Notes: generated by a model from the sequence alone, not told the origin. Positions 45,089 through 54,449 are shown, counted from the stretch's first letter. The stretch: DNA of 64,000 bases from Neiella litorisoli (GCF_014773395.1 NZ_JACXAF010000016.1:61154-125153); one strand, 5' to 3'. A program made the numbers and translations.

Positions 45089-45411
45089 ATTGTCGAAAAA
45101 CTAGGCCTTAGGCCTTTGCTGGCGCAGGTTGGCCGGTTTTTAGCCGGCCGATTTGTGCAAATTTGAACTTGCTCTCAAATTTATTCGCAAAAAGTTCTTT
45201 TTGAGAGCTTCCAACTCAAATTTGTTGTGATAGCCTAGATTGAATCTTGTCGACCGCACTTGAACCCAGTGTTGGCGCGGCTTGGCAAGAAATTTATTTG
45301 TAATTTTTGAGCTTGAATCTAAATACCAAGCTTGATATAAAACCTGCGCAGGTCATCACTTAGGGACGCAACTGCCAAGGTGACCGATATAAAATCAAAG
45401 GGGATGTAAAC
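45089..45411. other. Intergenic region lon-hupB with inverted repeats
   Basis: 323 bases, AT-rich towards hupB. Near lon are small hairpins (AGGCC/GGCCT and GGCCGG/CCGGCC) without T-runs, so no strong lon terminator. GCTCTCAA (45171-45178) and TTGAGAGC (45201-45208) form an eight-base inverted repeat, flanked on both sides by copies of CAAATTTG. hupB promoters probably lie between 45290 and 45400; no clear -35/-10 pair could be fixed. Confidence 0.5.
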
Positions 45412-45684
45412 GTGAATAAATCTCAACTAATCGACAAAATTGCAGAGAATGCGGATATTTCTAAAGCCTCTGCTGGTCGTGCATTGGATGCTCTGGTAGA
45501 AGCGGTAACTGATACGCTGAAAGCAGGTGATCAAGTGGCTCTTGTTGGCTTCGGTACTTTCACTGTTCGTGAACGTGCTGCTCGCTCTGGCCGCAACCCA
45601 CAAACTGGTGAAACTATTGAAATTGCAGCAGCTAAAGTTCCTGCATTCAAGCCAGGTAAAGCACTGAAAGACGCAGTTAACTAA
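45412..45684 (+). CDS. hupB: DNA-binding protein HU, beta-type
   Basis: Small histone-like protein that bends DNA and shapes the nucleoid. Begins at a GTG with AAGGGG eight bases before it. 90 residues: [18 protein letters not shown], then [22 protein letters not shown], which is the beta-arm with the intercalating proline in GRNPQTG, and [10 protein letters not shown] at the end. The position between lon and ppiD matches E. coli hupB, hence the beta call. Confidence 0.97.
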   Translation: MNKSQLIDKIAENADISKASAGRALDALVEAVTDTLKAGDQVALVGFGTFTVRERAARSGRNPQTGETIEIAAAKVPAFKPGKALKDAVN

Positions 45685-45707
45685 AATCCTGCAGAATTCA
45701 TTGAATC

Positions 45708-45736
45708 AAAAAGGTCGATTTTTATCGGCCTTTTTT
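45708..45736 (+). terminator. Rho-independent terminator of hupB
   Basis: AAAGGTCGAT/ATCGGCCTTT stem including a G-T pair, short T loop, T-run after. 23 bases after the hupB stop. Confidence 0.85.
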
Positions 45737-45922
45737 AATGTTGGCACAACTCGGTTGACATCGTTGGTCTGATTACTCGGCTGTGTTAACATGCGCCGCA
45801 TTGTTGGTGATGGTGAGATGCTTGGTTGCAAGTGACGCCTTCATCTGTTTGGTAAACGCAATTCATTCAATCTGATTAATTTACTCAATTCGGATTCAAA
45901 TTACTCAGGCAAGAGAAAAAGC

Positions 45923-47818
45923 ATGCTCGAAAAAATTCGTGAAGGCTCACAGGGCACTATTGTTAAAGTAGTTCTCGGTGCGGTTATCCTTTCTTTCGCA
46001 CTAGCCGGTGTAGGTAGTTATTTAGGTAATCCTGCGGAGCTTGTTGCTGCTAAAGTCAACGACCAAAAAATCTATACTCAAGCTTTGGAAAATGCCGTTC
46101 GTGACGAACGAACTCGGCTCCAGCAGCAACTGGGTGAGCAGTTTGAAATGATGGCGTCTAACCCCGCATTCGAACAGCAAATCCGAGCGTCGGTATTGGA
46201 GCGTTTGATAACTGAAGCTCTATTAGATCAAGCGGTTGCTGAGCATGGCTTGGCTATTGGTGATGAGCAAGTTCGTCAAGCCATTGTCAGCATGCCGGCA
46301 TTCCAGCGCGATGGTGTGTTTGATAACGATCTGTATTTGTCGCTGATCAGCCGCCAGGGGTTCTCGCCAGCGAGTTTCCGTGAGACGGTGCGCGCCGATA
46401 TGTCTCGTCGTCAGTTTGTTACTGGAGTGTTGGATAGTGATTTTGTACTGCCTAACGAATTGGAGCGCATTGAATCATTGCTGAACCAAACTCGCTCGGT
46501 TCGCTATTGGAAAATTGATACCGCGAAAATTGCTGCCAGTTATATTCCAACAGAAGAGCAGGTTCAGGCGTACTTTGATGATCATCAGTACCTTTACCAG
46601 CAAGCTGAAATGTTGTCCGCGGAATACATTCGCATTGACGCGCAGCAACTAGCACAGAACATCTCTATTTCAGAACAACAAGTTGCTGAGTATTACGAAG
46701 CCAATGTTGATTTGTATAAAACCGCAGAAGAACGCCGTGCGTCGCACATTCTGTTGGAAAACTCCGATGAAGGTCGCGAAGCGGCGCGCAAAGTCGAAGC
46801 TGAATTGGCGGCTGGTGGCGACTTCGCTGAGCTGGCTAAAACCTATTCAACAGATACCTTCTCTGCTGAAAAAGGTGGCGACCTAGATTGGTTCGCTCGT
46901 GGCATTATGGGCGACGAATTCGACGAAGCGGTATTCGCTTTGACCCAAGAAGGTGATGTCAGTAATGTCGTTGAAACGCCATTTGGCCTGCACATCATTC
47001 AGTTGACTGGTGTTCGCCCAGAAGCGACCAAACCATTGTCTGAAGTAGCCACTACCATTCAGCAAGAGTTGCAACAAAACCAAGCGCTAGAGCAGTACTA
47101 TCAGCTCCAAGAAGAAGTCACTAACCTGGCCTTTGAGTTGCCCGATAGCCTTGATGAACTTGCCTCCGAAACAGGTTTAACGGTTGAGCACACAGATACC
47201 TTCGAGCGCAGCAACCCGCCAGCAGTGGTTGCCGATCCAAAAGTGATTACCGCGTTGTTCTCTGAACAAGTGATGCGAGATCGCTTGAACTCTGATCCAA
47301 TTGAGTTGGGTGAAGGCTTGTTGATGGTGGTTCGCGTGAAAGATTACCAGCCTGCTCGTAGCAAAACCTTGGATGAAGTGAAGCCAGAAGTTGCGCAAGC
47401 GGTCGCTTTGCAAAACGCCGCCGATTCTGCAAATGACATCGCTGACGACTACTTAGCTAAGTTGGCGGCTGGCGAGACACCGTTAATTGAAGCAGACCAG
47501 CCAATTGTACTGTTATCGCAAGCTGATTTTCGCCGTGACTCAATGGAGCTAGACCGTGCTGTTCGGGATCGCGCATTTGCCATGCCACGCCCAGAGCAGG
47601 GCAGCCAATTTGCCAAGGTTTCAGGCCGTGATTACGTTGCAGTGATTGCGCTGGATAACGTGTCACAAGTGGCCGAGCCAGAAAGTGATGAGCGACTGGC
47701 ACAAGCGCTGGAGCAAACTCAAGCACAAGTAGCCTATACGGCTCTGGTCAACGCCTTAAAAGAACAGGCTGACATTGTTTATGTTCGCCAGGATGAAGCG
47801 GATAGCGATTTGTTCTAA
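45923..47818 (+). CDS. ppiD: Periplasmic folding chaperone PpiD
   Basis: Inner-membrane-anchored chaperone at the Sec translocon exit that helps newly exported proteins. One membrane helix near the N-terminus (about 15-36, VKVVLGAVILSFALAGVGSYL), a SurA-N-like chaperone region (about 40-190), and a parvulin domain (about 265-360: RRASHILLE, FAELAKTYSTDTFSAEKGGDLDWFARG, TPFGLHIIQLTG), then a C-terminal chaperone part. 631 residues (E. coli 623). PpiD parvulin domains are often inactive as isomerases; whether this one is active cannot be told. Downstream of hupB as in E. coli. Confidence 0.96.
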   Translation: MLEKIREGSQGTIVKVVLGAVILSFALAGVGSYLGNPAELVAAKVNDQKIYTQALENAVRDERTRLQQQLGEQFEMMASNPAFEQQIRASVLERLITEALLDQAVAEHGLAIGDEQVRQAIVSMPAFQRDGVFDNDLYLSLISRQGFSPASFRETVRADMSRRQFVTGVLDSDFVLPNELERIESLLNQTRSVRYWKIDTAKIAASYIPTEEQVQAYFDDHQYLYQQAEMLSAEYIRIDAQQLAQNISISEQQVAEYYEANVDLYKTAEERRASHILLENSDEGREAARKVEAELAAGGDFAELAKTYSTDTFSAEKGGDLDWFARGIMGDEFDEAVFALTQEGDVSNVVETPFGLHIIQLTGVRPEATKPLSEVATTIQQELQQNQALEQYYQLQEEVTNLAFELPDSLDELASETGLTVEHTDTFERSNPPAVVADPKVITALFSEQVMRDRLNSDPIELGEGLLMVVRVKDYQPARSKTLDEVKPEVAQAVALQNAADSANDIADDYLAKLAAGETPLIEADQPIVLLSQADFRRDSMELDRAVRDRAFAMPRPEQGSQFAKVSGRDYVAVIALDNVSQVAEPESDERLAQALEQTQAQVAYTALVNALKEQADIVYVRQDEADSDLF

Positions 47819-47848
47819 TTGCTGCGGCATTCGTCTCAATGACACATC

Positions 47849-47876
47849 AAAAAGCACACTTCGGTGTGCTTTTTTT
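47849..47876. terminator. Terminator between ppiD and the convergent sap operon
   Basis: Stem AAAGCACAC/GTGTGCTTT closed by a stable TTCG tetraloop, with A-tract before and T-run after, so it can act on both strands. It ends just before the sapF stop codon. Confidence 0.92.
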
Positions 47877-47881
47877 GTGGC

Positions 47882-48673
47882 TTATGAACTTGGCCCTTGA
47901 ACCAACTCGTTATAGGCGTAAATCAGTCGCTGAGTATATTCACTGGCAGGCGACTCAAAGATCTCATCGGTAGGCCTGAATTCAATGACTTCGCCTTGTT
48001 GCATCACCATGACATCATCGGCTAAGTGGCGGATCATCGATAATTGGTGACCAATCATGATGTATGCCATGCCGCGAGATTGTTGCAGCATGGTCAGAAG
48101 GTTAATCAATTGAGCGCGCATGGTGATGTCCATCGCCGATAAGGTTTGGTCAAACACCAACACTTCAGGATCGACAATCATGGCGCGGGCCAAGGTCACG
48201 CGCAAACGCTGACTGGCCGATAGCATATTGGGATAATAGTCGGCATGTTCTTCGAGTAGGCCTACGTCGCGCATGGTGGCGTATAGCTTCTGCTGCCGCA
48301 GTGATGGCGTCAGCGAGCGGTGCTGCACCAGCGGCGCTAATATTTGCATACCCACTCGGAGCCGAGGATTCAACGACAATGACGGCCGCTGCGGGATCAT
48401 TCTGATATCCATGCAGCGTTGCCGCTGATTGGTGTCATTGAGGTTTTGGCCATGGAGTAAAATATCGCCCGAAGAGGGTGACATTTCACCAGCCAGAATG
48501 CGCGCAAGTGTCGATTTACCTGAGCCTGCTTCACCAATCACCGCCAAGGTGTGAGCTCGTTTTAGATCGAACGATACCGACTTAATCGCTTCTACGGTTT
48601 CGTGTCGAAACCAACCTTTTGAGTTGTGATAGGTTTTACTAATGTGTTTGACCTGAAGCAGCGGCGTTTGCAT
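47882..48673 (-). CDS. sapF: Sap ABC transporter ATP-binding protein SapF
   Basis: One of two ATPases of the SapABCDF importer-type system, linked to antimicrobial-peptide resistance in pathogens and to putrescine export in E. coli. The ATG at 48673 has GGAGG directly before it and overlaps the sapD end by 35 bases; 263 residues. Walker A GEAGSGKST, Q-loop MIPQRP and H-loop IGHQLS are normal. Odd features: the signature is LSASQRLRV instead of LSGGQ, and Walker B reads EVLVFDQTLSAMD, so the catalytic glutamate is replaced by glutamine (codon CAA). Confidence 0.9.
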   Translation of the reverse strand: MQTPLLQVKHISKTYHNSKGWFRHETVEAIKSVSFDLKRAHTLAVIGEAGSGKSTLARILAGEMSPSSGDILLHGQNLNDTNQRQRCMDIRMIPQRPSLSLNPRLRVGMQILAPLVQHRSLTPSLRQQKLYATMRDVGLLEEHADYYPNMLSASQRLRVTLARAMIVDPEVLVFDQTLSAMDITMRAQLINLLTMLQQSRGMAYIMIGHQLSMIRHLADDVMVMQQGEVIEFRPTDEIFESPASEYTQRLIYAYNELVQGPSS

Positions 48674-49655
48674 GCTTTTCCTCCAGGTTGAATGGTGCAT
48701 GGCAACGGTAGCTGCGATTTCTTAAATACCGTGAGCGTGGCATTTCAATGCAATCCTTGTGCGCTCGCGGACACCTAGGGCCCAATCGGCACCCCGTCGG
48801 TAAATGCTGCAAGGTCGGCATAGTGCCGGGCATCACATTGAGCATTTGTCGTTGTGGATCGCGTTTAATCAAGGTGGCTAATGCATGGGTGTATGGGTGA
48901 AGCGGCTGCTCGACGACTTGCTGGGTTGGCCCTGCTTCAACTGATTGGCCGCAATACATGATGGTGACACGGTCCGTCCAGTTGGCAGCTGTTTCGAGCT
49001 CATTGCAAATGTGGACCACCGACAGCTTTCGGAGCTGATTCATTTTTGCCATCAGCTTGTAGATTTGGATTTTGGTGGTCGCTTCCATGGTTGACGTTGG
49101 TTCATCGGCAATTAGCAACCTTGGCTCATTAGCAATGGCCATGGCAATCATGATCTTTTGGCATAAGCCCTCCGACAATTCGTGAGGATACGACGCCATA
49201 ATTCGTTTGTGATCGCGGATGCCAACTTTATGGAGCAATGCGCTGACTTTCTCTAAGCGATCGCTGTTGCGACGCCAGAATGCCAGATTGAGCCGAGGCG
49301 TTTGGGGCAGCGCTTCGAGGATCTGCTCGCCAATTTTGGCAATCGGATCAAGGTAGCTCGACGGCTGCTGGAAGATCATGGCTGCTTCTCGACCCATAAA
49401 GCGGCGGTGCTCATCGACATCCATTTGCTGGAGATCTTCGCCAGCGAAGAAGAAACGGTCCGCTCGGACTCGCCATTTATTCGACAGCAAACCCATAATG
49501 GCGCGACCCACAAGCGATTTACCTGAGCCAGATTCGCCAACAATGCCACGAAACTCGCCATCTTGAACCACTAAGCTGAAACGCTCGACCGCAGTGATAA
49601 TGCCCTGCGGTGTCTCAAGCTCAATGGTGAGGTTACGTATGTCCAACAGATTCAT
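48639..49655 (-). CDS. sapD: Sap ABC transporter ATP-binding protein SapD
   Basis: Partner ATPase of SapF. 338 residues with Walker A GESGSGKSL, Q-loop MIFQQPSSYLDP, Walker B LLIADEPTSTME and the C-terminal Cys-rich oligopeptide-transporter domain (GCRLGPRCPRAHKDC). The signature is the SapD-type LSEGLCQK. The H-loop position reads VHICNELE, placing asparagine where the switch histidine is expected. The ATG overlaps the sapC stop as ATGA. With the SapF change, both composite ATP sites seem to lack a catalytic residue. Confidence 0.92.
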   Translation of the reverse strand: MNLLDIRNLTIELETPQGIITAVERFSLVVQDGEFRGIVGESGSGKSLVGRAIMGLLSNKWRVRADRFFFAGEDLQQMDVDEHRRFMGREAAMIFQQPSSYLDPIAKIGEQILEALPQTPRLNLAFWRRNSDRLEKVSALLHKVGIRDHKRIMASYPHELSEGLCQKIMIAMAIANEPRLLIADEPTSTMEATTKIQIYKLMAKMNQLRKLSVVHICNELETAANWTDRVTIMYCGQSVEAGPTQQVVEQPLHPYTHALATLIKRDPQRQMLNVMPGTMPTLQHLPTGCRLGPRCPRAHKDCIEMPRSRYLRNRSYRCHAPFNLEEKHANAAASGQTH

Positions 49656-50545
49656 GATGACTCCAATTTCTTGAAGCTACTTTGCAGTCCTGCACCAACC
49701 AGATTGATGCTCAATACGGTAATGAAGATTGCAATGCCAGGTAAGGTGATAACCCAAGGCGCAGTGGTCAGCAACGAGATGCCACTGGCCATCATGCTAC
49801 CCCACTCGGGAGCAGGTGCTTGAGCGCCGAGACTGAGAAAGCCGAGCGCGGCTAGATCCATGATGGCACTGGAAATCGCCGCAGTAAAACGAATGATCAA
49901 CGGCTCAGCGATGTTCGGCAGTACCACACGGTAAAACAGCCTGAATTTGCTGTAGCCATCCAGTCGCGCCATCCGGACATATTCAGTGGCCAGTACTTCC
50001 AGTACCGCTTGGTGGCTGACGCGGATGAATTGCGGAATAAGGCCAATGGTCACCGCAAGTAATACGGTACTCCAGCCGCGGCCAAGAATGGCAATCACCA
50101 GAATTGCCAATAACAACGACGGAATTGCCAACACGGTATCGAGCAGGTGATGCAAAATACTAGAGCGCAAGCCACGTAACATGGCCGCTAGGGCACCAAT
50201 GGCAACACCAATGAGGCCAGAAATGGCAACGGTTAGCAACGCCCCGCCAAGGGTATAACGGGTGCCACTAATGACGCGGGATAAAATGTCGCGGCCTAAA
50301 TCATCGGTGCCAAAAAAGAACTCAACGGTGCCTTTGTCGGCCCAGCTTGGCGGCAGCAACAGTAAATCAGTGTGCTGATGGTGAGGGTGATAGGGCGCCA
50401 GCACCGCACTGAAAATCATGATCACCAGCATGATCATTAGGGTCCAGAACGCAACCATATAAGCGCCCCGGGCATTAAAGGCATTGGCTACCTGACGGAA
50501 AATCGAAGGAACAGCGTCGTCCTGATAAATCGTATTTCTATCCAT
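49652..50545 (-). CDS. sapC: Sap ABC transporter permease SapC
   Basis: Membrane subunit of the DppC/OppC class. The ATG at 50545 (MDRNTIYQDDAVPS) with GGAG eleven bases upstream is preferred over a start nine codons earlier; 297 residues. A first helix (about 35-55) is followed by a periplasmic loop with FFGTDDLGRDILSRVISGTR, the conserved DppC-type segment, then five more helices and the ATPase-contact loop EYVRMARLDGYSKFRLFYRVVLPNI. It overlaps the sapB end by eight bases. Confidence 0.95.
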   Translation of the reverse strand: MDRNTIYQDDAVPSIFRQVANAFNARGAYMVAFWTLMIMLVIMIFSAVLAPYHPHHQHTDLLLLPPSWADKGTVEFFFGTDDLGRDILSRVISGTRYTLGGALLTVAISGLIGVAIGALAAMLRGLRSSILHHLLDTVLAIPSLLLAILVIAILGRGWSTVLLAVTIGLIPQFIRVSHQAVLEVLATEYVRMARLDGYSKFRLFYRVVLPNIAEPLIIRFTAAISSAIMDLAALGFLSLGAQAPAPEWGSMMASGISLLTTAPWVITLPGIAIFITVLSINLVGAGLQSSFKKLESS

Positions 50546-51563
50546 GCGGCATACTCCGCTGTTGAGGGTCACTCCATGCGGCGAGTAAATCAGTGATCAC
50601 TGAGACGCAGATAACGAAGATCGATATGGTTAGCATGCAGGCCTGAATAGCTGGCACATCTTGTGCCACCAAGCTGTGAATGAGCCAGCGGCCAGCACCT
50701 GGCCAGGAGAAGATATATTCGACCACCATGGTGGTGGTCAGTAACGGGTTGGTCAGCGCGCCAACATGACGAATAAAACTACTGAAGTAATTTGGCAGGG
50801 CATGACGCCATAACACCTGATAACGACTGAGGCCCTTGGCTCTGGCAGCCTGAATGTAGTTTTTCTCGCTGATATCGATGAGGCTAGCGCGAGTGATTTG
50901 TGCCAACGCGGTGGTCGGAATAATGCTGATTGCCAGTGTCGGCAGCATAATGTGACGAATGGCGCTCCACAATGCGGCCCGTTGGTATTCATCATCGGCT
51001 AAAGCAATATCAATGAGTAGGATATGAGTGACTTCTGGAATGTCATACAACAAACCGATACGCCCAGAGATTGGCAACCAATGGAGACCCAAAGCGAAGA
51101 TCAGAATTAACATCAGTGCCCACCAGAATACCGGCACCGATTGGCCGATAAGGGTTAAGGTAGTGACCCCGCGGTCAAACCATGAACCATGGTAGTAAGC
51201 ACTAATAATGCCCAGTGGTACGCCAACCAGCATGGCTACAAACATGGCTGAAATAGCCAGTTGCAGGGTTGCCATGAAGCTATTGATCATTTGGGCAAAG
51301 ATGGGAATTTGGTCAATGCGCGAAGTACCCCAGTCACCGCTGAAAATATTGCCCATGTAGTGAATGTATTGTGACCAATACCCCTGATCTAACGCGTAAT
51401 GTTGGATCAGCGCAGATTTTTCCGCCAAAGACAAAGACGAGTCGGGATCGAGCGCGTCAATCGGCGCTCCCGGCATCAGATGCAATAAGCTGAATGACAG
51501 CAAGCTGAGCAGAAAAATAGTGATGATCAGCAGATTGAACTTACGAATGAAATAGCGCCACAT
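50538..51563 (-). CDS. sapB: Sap ABC transporter permease SapB
   Basis: Membrane subunit of the DppB/OppB class. 341 residues. The N-terminus is typical (FIRKFNLLIITIFLLSLLSFSLLHLMPGAP). There are about six helices and the coupling loop NYIQAARAKGLSRYQVLWRHALPNY. The long periplasmic segment between helices 1 and 2 has the family's DQGYWSQYIHYMGNIFSGDWG. It starts four bases after the sapA stop. Confidence 0.95.
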   Translation of the reverse strand: MWRYFIRKFNLLIITIFLLSLLSFSLLHLMPGAPIDALDPDSSLSLAEKSALIQHYALDQGYWSQYIHYMGNIFSGDWGTSRIDQIPIFAQMINSFMATLQLAISAMFVAMLVGVPLGIISAYYHGSWFDRGVTTLTLIGQSVPVFWWALMLILIFALGLHWLPISGRIGLLYDIPEVTHILLIDIALADDEYQRAALWSAIRHIMLPTLAISIIPTTALAQITRASLIDISEKNYIQAARAKGLSRYQVLWRHALPNYFSSFIRHVGALTNPLLTTTMVVEYIFSWPGAGRWLIHSLVAQDVPAIQACMLTISIFVICVSVITDLLAAWSDPQQRSMPHG

Positions 51564-51567
51564 GGTC

Positions 51568-53196
51568 TTACTCTATTGAAGCAGAGGAAAAATCAATGCC
51601 ACCAAATGGCGAAACATTGAGCCCATTGACATGCAAGCCGGTTGCTTGCGTTCTCATGCCATGGGCAATGGGCACTACCGGCATTTGCTCTGCTAGGTAG
51701 CTTTGCGCTTGGCTGTATAGTTGTTGACGCTGTTCAAATGACGTTGATTGGCGCGCCAAGTCGATTAACCGATCATAATACTTGTCGCACCACATTGCTC
51801 GGTTAGTACCGGCTAGTTTGGCTTGGCAACTGAGTAGTGGTCGGAAAAAGTTGTCGGGATCGGCGTTATCGGCGGTCCAACCAATCAGAACCGTATCGTG
51901 GGCGCCTTTGCTCAACCCTGAGCGGAAAGCGTTCCAGTCTTTATTGACCAGATGAGCATGGACACCTATTTGCCGCAAGTTATCCTGAATTAACAAGGCC
52001 ATCTTGCGGCTATTGGGGTTATACGAACGCTGCACCGGCAGTACCCAGATATCGATATCAAAGCCATCGGGGTAGCCTGCTTCGGCCAATAATTGTTGCG
52101 CTTGCTCAGGGGCATACAACTGCCCCGCGACTGAACCATCATGCCCCCATGAAGCCGGTGGCAGCAGCGTTGATGCCACTGATGCTGTGCCATAAAACAC
52201 CGCTTCCATAATTACATCGCGATTGATAGCAAGCGAGAGAGCTCGGCGTACTTTGGCATTATCCAGCGGTGGATTGTCGGTGTTAAACGCCCAGTAGCCG
52301 ACATTAAAGCTGGTTTCAGATTGCAGCTTGAAGTCCGACTGGTCACGTAACAGCGCTAACTCGTTGGCAAGCGGCGACGCCATGGCGTCGCATTCGCCGG
52401 TCAACAGCTTGGCCAAGCGCATGGTGCCATTTGGGGTGATATCCAGCACCACTTCATTGAGTTTCGGGCGACCGCGCCAATGGTTCTTGTGGGCCCGATA
52501 TTTGATGTAATGCTCTTCTTTATAACGGTAATAATGAAATGGGCCGGTACCGACTGGTAATTTGTCGATCAAGTGGCGTTGGCCTTCAGACGACAATTTG
52601 GCTGCATATTCAGCAGACAAGATCACAGAAAAATTGGTCGCGATGTTGCTCAAAAAGGTGCTGTCAGCGGCAAATAACTCAAATTCTACCGTGTGTTCCT
52701 CCAGTGCCTGAACCGACTTCACCATCCACGGAAAGCCGACACTAACGAAAAACGAATAATCGCTGCGCCCGACATAATGATAAGGGTGGGTTTTATCAAT
52801 GATGCGGCGGAAACTAAACACCACGTCATCGGCGTTAAAGTGGCGTGATGGTGTGAAATACTTGGTTTGGTGAAATTGCACATTAGGGCGCAGATGAAAG
52901 GTATAACGGGTGCCCGATGGGTCAACTTGCCAACTGGTAGCGAGCGCTGGCACAAAACTGCGACCATCGGGGGCCATATCCATCAACCTGTCGTACAGTT
53001 GCATGCTGGTCGCTTCGACGACATTGGCAGAGGTGCTGAGCTGCGGATTAAAGCTCGACGGGTTTCCCAGTGAACAATAAACCAATCCGTCTTTTGGTTT
53101 TGGCATGTCCATTGGCTCACACCCCATGAGAGCCAAAGTACCAAGCAGCAGTGCCGTGACAGGGGGCCGAGCGAGTTGCAGCAACAACTTATTCAC
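51568..53196 (-). CDS. sapA: Sap transporter substrate-binding lipoprotein SapA
   Basis: 542 residues of the oligopeptide/dipeptide receptor class (SBP family 5). The N-terminus has a lipobox (LALMGC), so unlike classical soluble periplasmic SapA it is predicted to be a lipoprotein. Family motifs: RSFVPALATSWQVDPSGTRYTFHLRPNVQFH, FNADDVVFSFRRI, NVGYWAFNTDNPPLDNAKVRRALSLAINR and EAGYPDGFDIDIWVLP. Ligand unknown; peptides or polyamine-like molecules are candidates by family. The start overlaps the pspF end by eight bases. Confidence 0.93.
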   Translation of the reverse strand: MNKLLLQLARPPVTALLLGTLALMGCEPMDMPKPKDGLVYCSLGNPSSFNPQLSTSANVVEATSMQLYDRLMDMAPDGRSFVPALATSWQVDPSGTRYTFHLRPNVQFHQTKYFTPSRHFNADDVVFSFRRIIDKTHPYHYVGRSDYSFFVSVGFPWMVKSVQALEEHTVEFELFAADSTFLSNIATNFSVILSAEYAAKLSSEGQRHLIDKLPVGTGPFHYYRYKEEHYIKYRAHKNHWRGRPKLNEVVLDITPNGTMRLAKLLTGECDAMASPLANELALLRDQSDFKLQSETSFNVGYWAFNTDNPPLDNAKVRRALSLAINRDVIMEAVFYGTASVASTLLPPASWGHDGSVAGQLYAPEQAQQLLAEAGYPDGFDIDIWVLPVQRSYNPNSRKMALLIQDNLRQIGVHAHLVNKDWNAFRSGLSKGAHDTVLIGWTADNADPDNFFRPLLSCQAKLAGTNRAMWCDKYYDRLIDLARQSTSFEQRQQLYSQAQSYLAEQMPVVPIAHGMRTQATGLHVNGLNVSPFGGIDFSSASIE

Positions 53197-54253
53197 CAGA
53201 GTTTATGCCATCTAACAGGTTGTATTTTTTGAGTATACCGCGCAACTGATGATAGGTCAGCGATAAAGCGTCAGCAGTTTTCTTTTGATTGAACTGATGT
53301 TGCTCAAGGGCTTTTTGTAAAATTGCTGTTTCGTGATCTTGTAAATGGGCTTTCAAGTCAAAAGGAAAGCTAGGAATGGTTAGGTTGTCATCCTCTGCTT
53401 GCGGAGGCTGCTGCGATTGAGTCTGTGGCTCGCTATCACGGCGGTCTTTGGTGCGTATGGTCTGGCCGGGGCGGAACTCTGACTCGAACGGATCAAGAAT
53501 GATCTGGTCGATTTGCATTTCCGGATCGTTATGTCGGTAGACGCTCCGCTCCACCACGTTTTTCAATTCCCTGACATTGCCGGGCCAGTGATAATCGAGC
53601 AGCAGCTCTCGTGCTTCACGGGAAAAGCCGGAAAACACCGGATGGTCTAACTGTCGCGCCATTTTGATGGCAAACGCATCGGCTAGCAGCATGATGTCGC
53701 TGCGTCTGGCCCGAAGGGGCGGTAGGGTGATCACATCAAAGGCGAGGCGGTCGAGCAAATCAGAGCGAAATTCATTGCGCTCGGCGAGAGTTGGCAAATC
53801 CTCATTGGTAGCGGCAACAAGGCGCACATCAACTTTGATCGACTGGCTACCACCCACACGCTCGAATTCGCCGTATTCGATCACACGGAGCAGCTTTTCT
53901 TGAATCAGCCCGGAGGTATTAGCCAACTCGTCCAAAAATAAGGTGCCTTTATCGGCTAGCTCAAAGCGGCCGGCTCGCCGTTTGTTACCCGAGCCGGTAA
54001 AAGAGCCTGCTTCGTGGCCGAATAGTTCGCTTTCTAACAGGCTCTCGTTGAGTGCAGCACAATTCAACTTGATGTATTGTTGGTCCCACCGGGATGACAG
54101 GAAGTGCAAACGCTCGGCGATGAGCTCTTTACCGGTGCCGCGCTCACCAATGATAAGCACGGGTTTATTGAGCGGTGCTATCTGTGAAATGCGCTCTAAA
54201 ACTTCAAGAAACGAGTTCGACTCACCGAGTAGGTTATCTTGTTGTGGCTGCAT
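53189..54253 (-). CDS. pspF: Phage-shock transcriptional activator PspF
   Basis: Sigma-54 activator of the AAA+ type with no N-terminal receiver domain; PspA inhibits it directly. 354 residues: Walker A GERGTGKELIAE (about 37-48), Walker B GTLFLDELAN, arginine-finger region LLDRLAFDVITLPPLR, WPGNVRELKNVVERSVYR, a Gln/Pro-rich linker, and a Fis-type helix-turn-helix (NQKKTADALSLTYHQLRGIL). The GAFTGA loop that contacts sigma-54 reads GSFTGS. It is divergent from pspA and overlaps sapA, so pspF-sapABCDF looks like one unit. Confidence 0.95.
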   Translation of the reverse strand: MQPQQDNLLGESNSFLEVLERISQIAPLNKPVLIIGERGTGKELIAERLHFLSSRWDQQYIKLNCAALNESLLESELFGHEAGSFTGSGNKRRAGRFELADKGTLFLDELANTSGLIQEKLLRVIEYGEFERVGGSQSIKVDVRLVAATNEDLPTLAERNEFRSDLLDRLAFDVITLPPLRARRSDIMLLADAFAIKMARQLDHPVFSGFSREARELLLDYHWPGNVRELKNVVERSVYRHNDPEMQIDQIILDPFESEFRPGQTIRTKDRRDSEPQTQSQQPPQAEDDNLTIPSFPFDLKAHLQDHETAILQKALEQHQFNQKKTADALSLTYHQLRGILKKYNLLDGINSGE

Positions 54254-54265
54254 TCCACATCCTTG

Positions 54266-54301
54266 GTAGTTAAATTAGCTAACTATTAGTTTATTTCACT
54301 A
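54266..54301. promoter_or_regulatory. Putative PspF enhancer sites (two)
   Basis: TAGTTAAATTAGCTAACT (54266-54283) closely resembles the PspF site as I recall it from E. coli (TAGTGTAATTCGCTAACT). A second, TTAGTTTATTTCACTAA (54285-54301), has perfect TTAGT/ACTAA arms. They lie 105-140 bases before the predicted pspA start and just upstream of pspF, so they can serve activation and pspF autoregulation. Confidence 0.7.
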
Positions 54302-54377
54302 AGGTGGCTTTTGGTAGTCTGCCGAGTAAAAATTAAAAACATTATTAAAACAACATGTTAATCTTGTTTTTTCAGGT

Positions 54378-54393
54378 TGGCCCAGATCCTGTA
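54378..54393 (+). promoter_or_regulatory. Sigma-54 promoter of pspABC
   Basis: TGGCCCAGATCCTGTA: -24 GG and -12 G at correct spacing, with GT in place of GC at -12, as I recall for E. coli pspA (TTGGCACGCAAATTGTATT). Start expected near 54404, 46 bases before pspA. Confidence 0.75.
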
Positions 54394-54449
54394 TTAGTTG
54401 TCGGTAAGTAGCTCGCAACTGAGCTGTTATCTGTTGAGGAGAGAATCAA

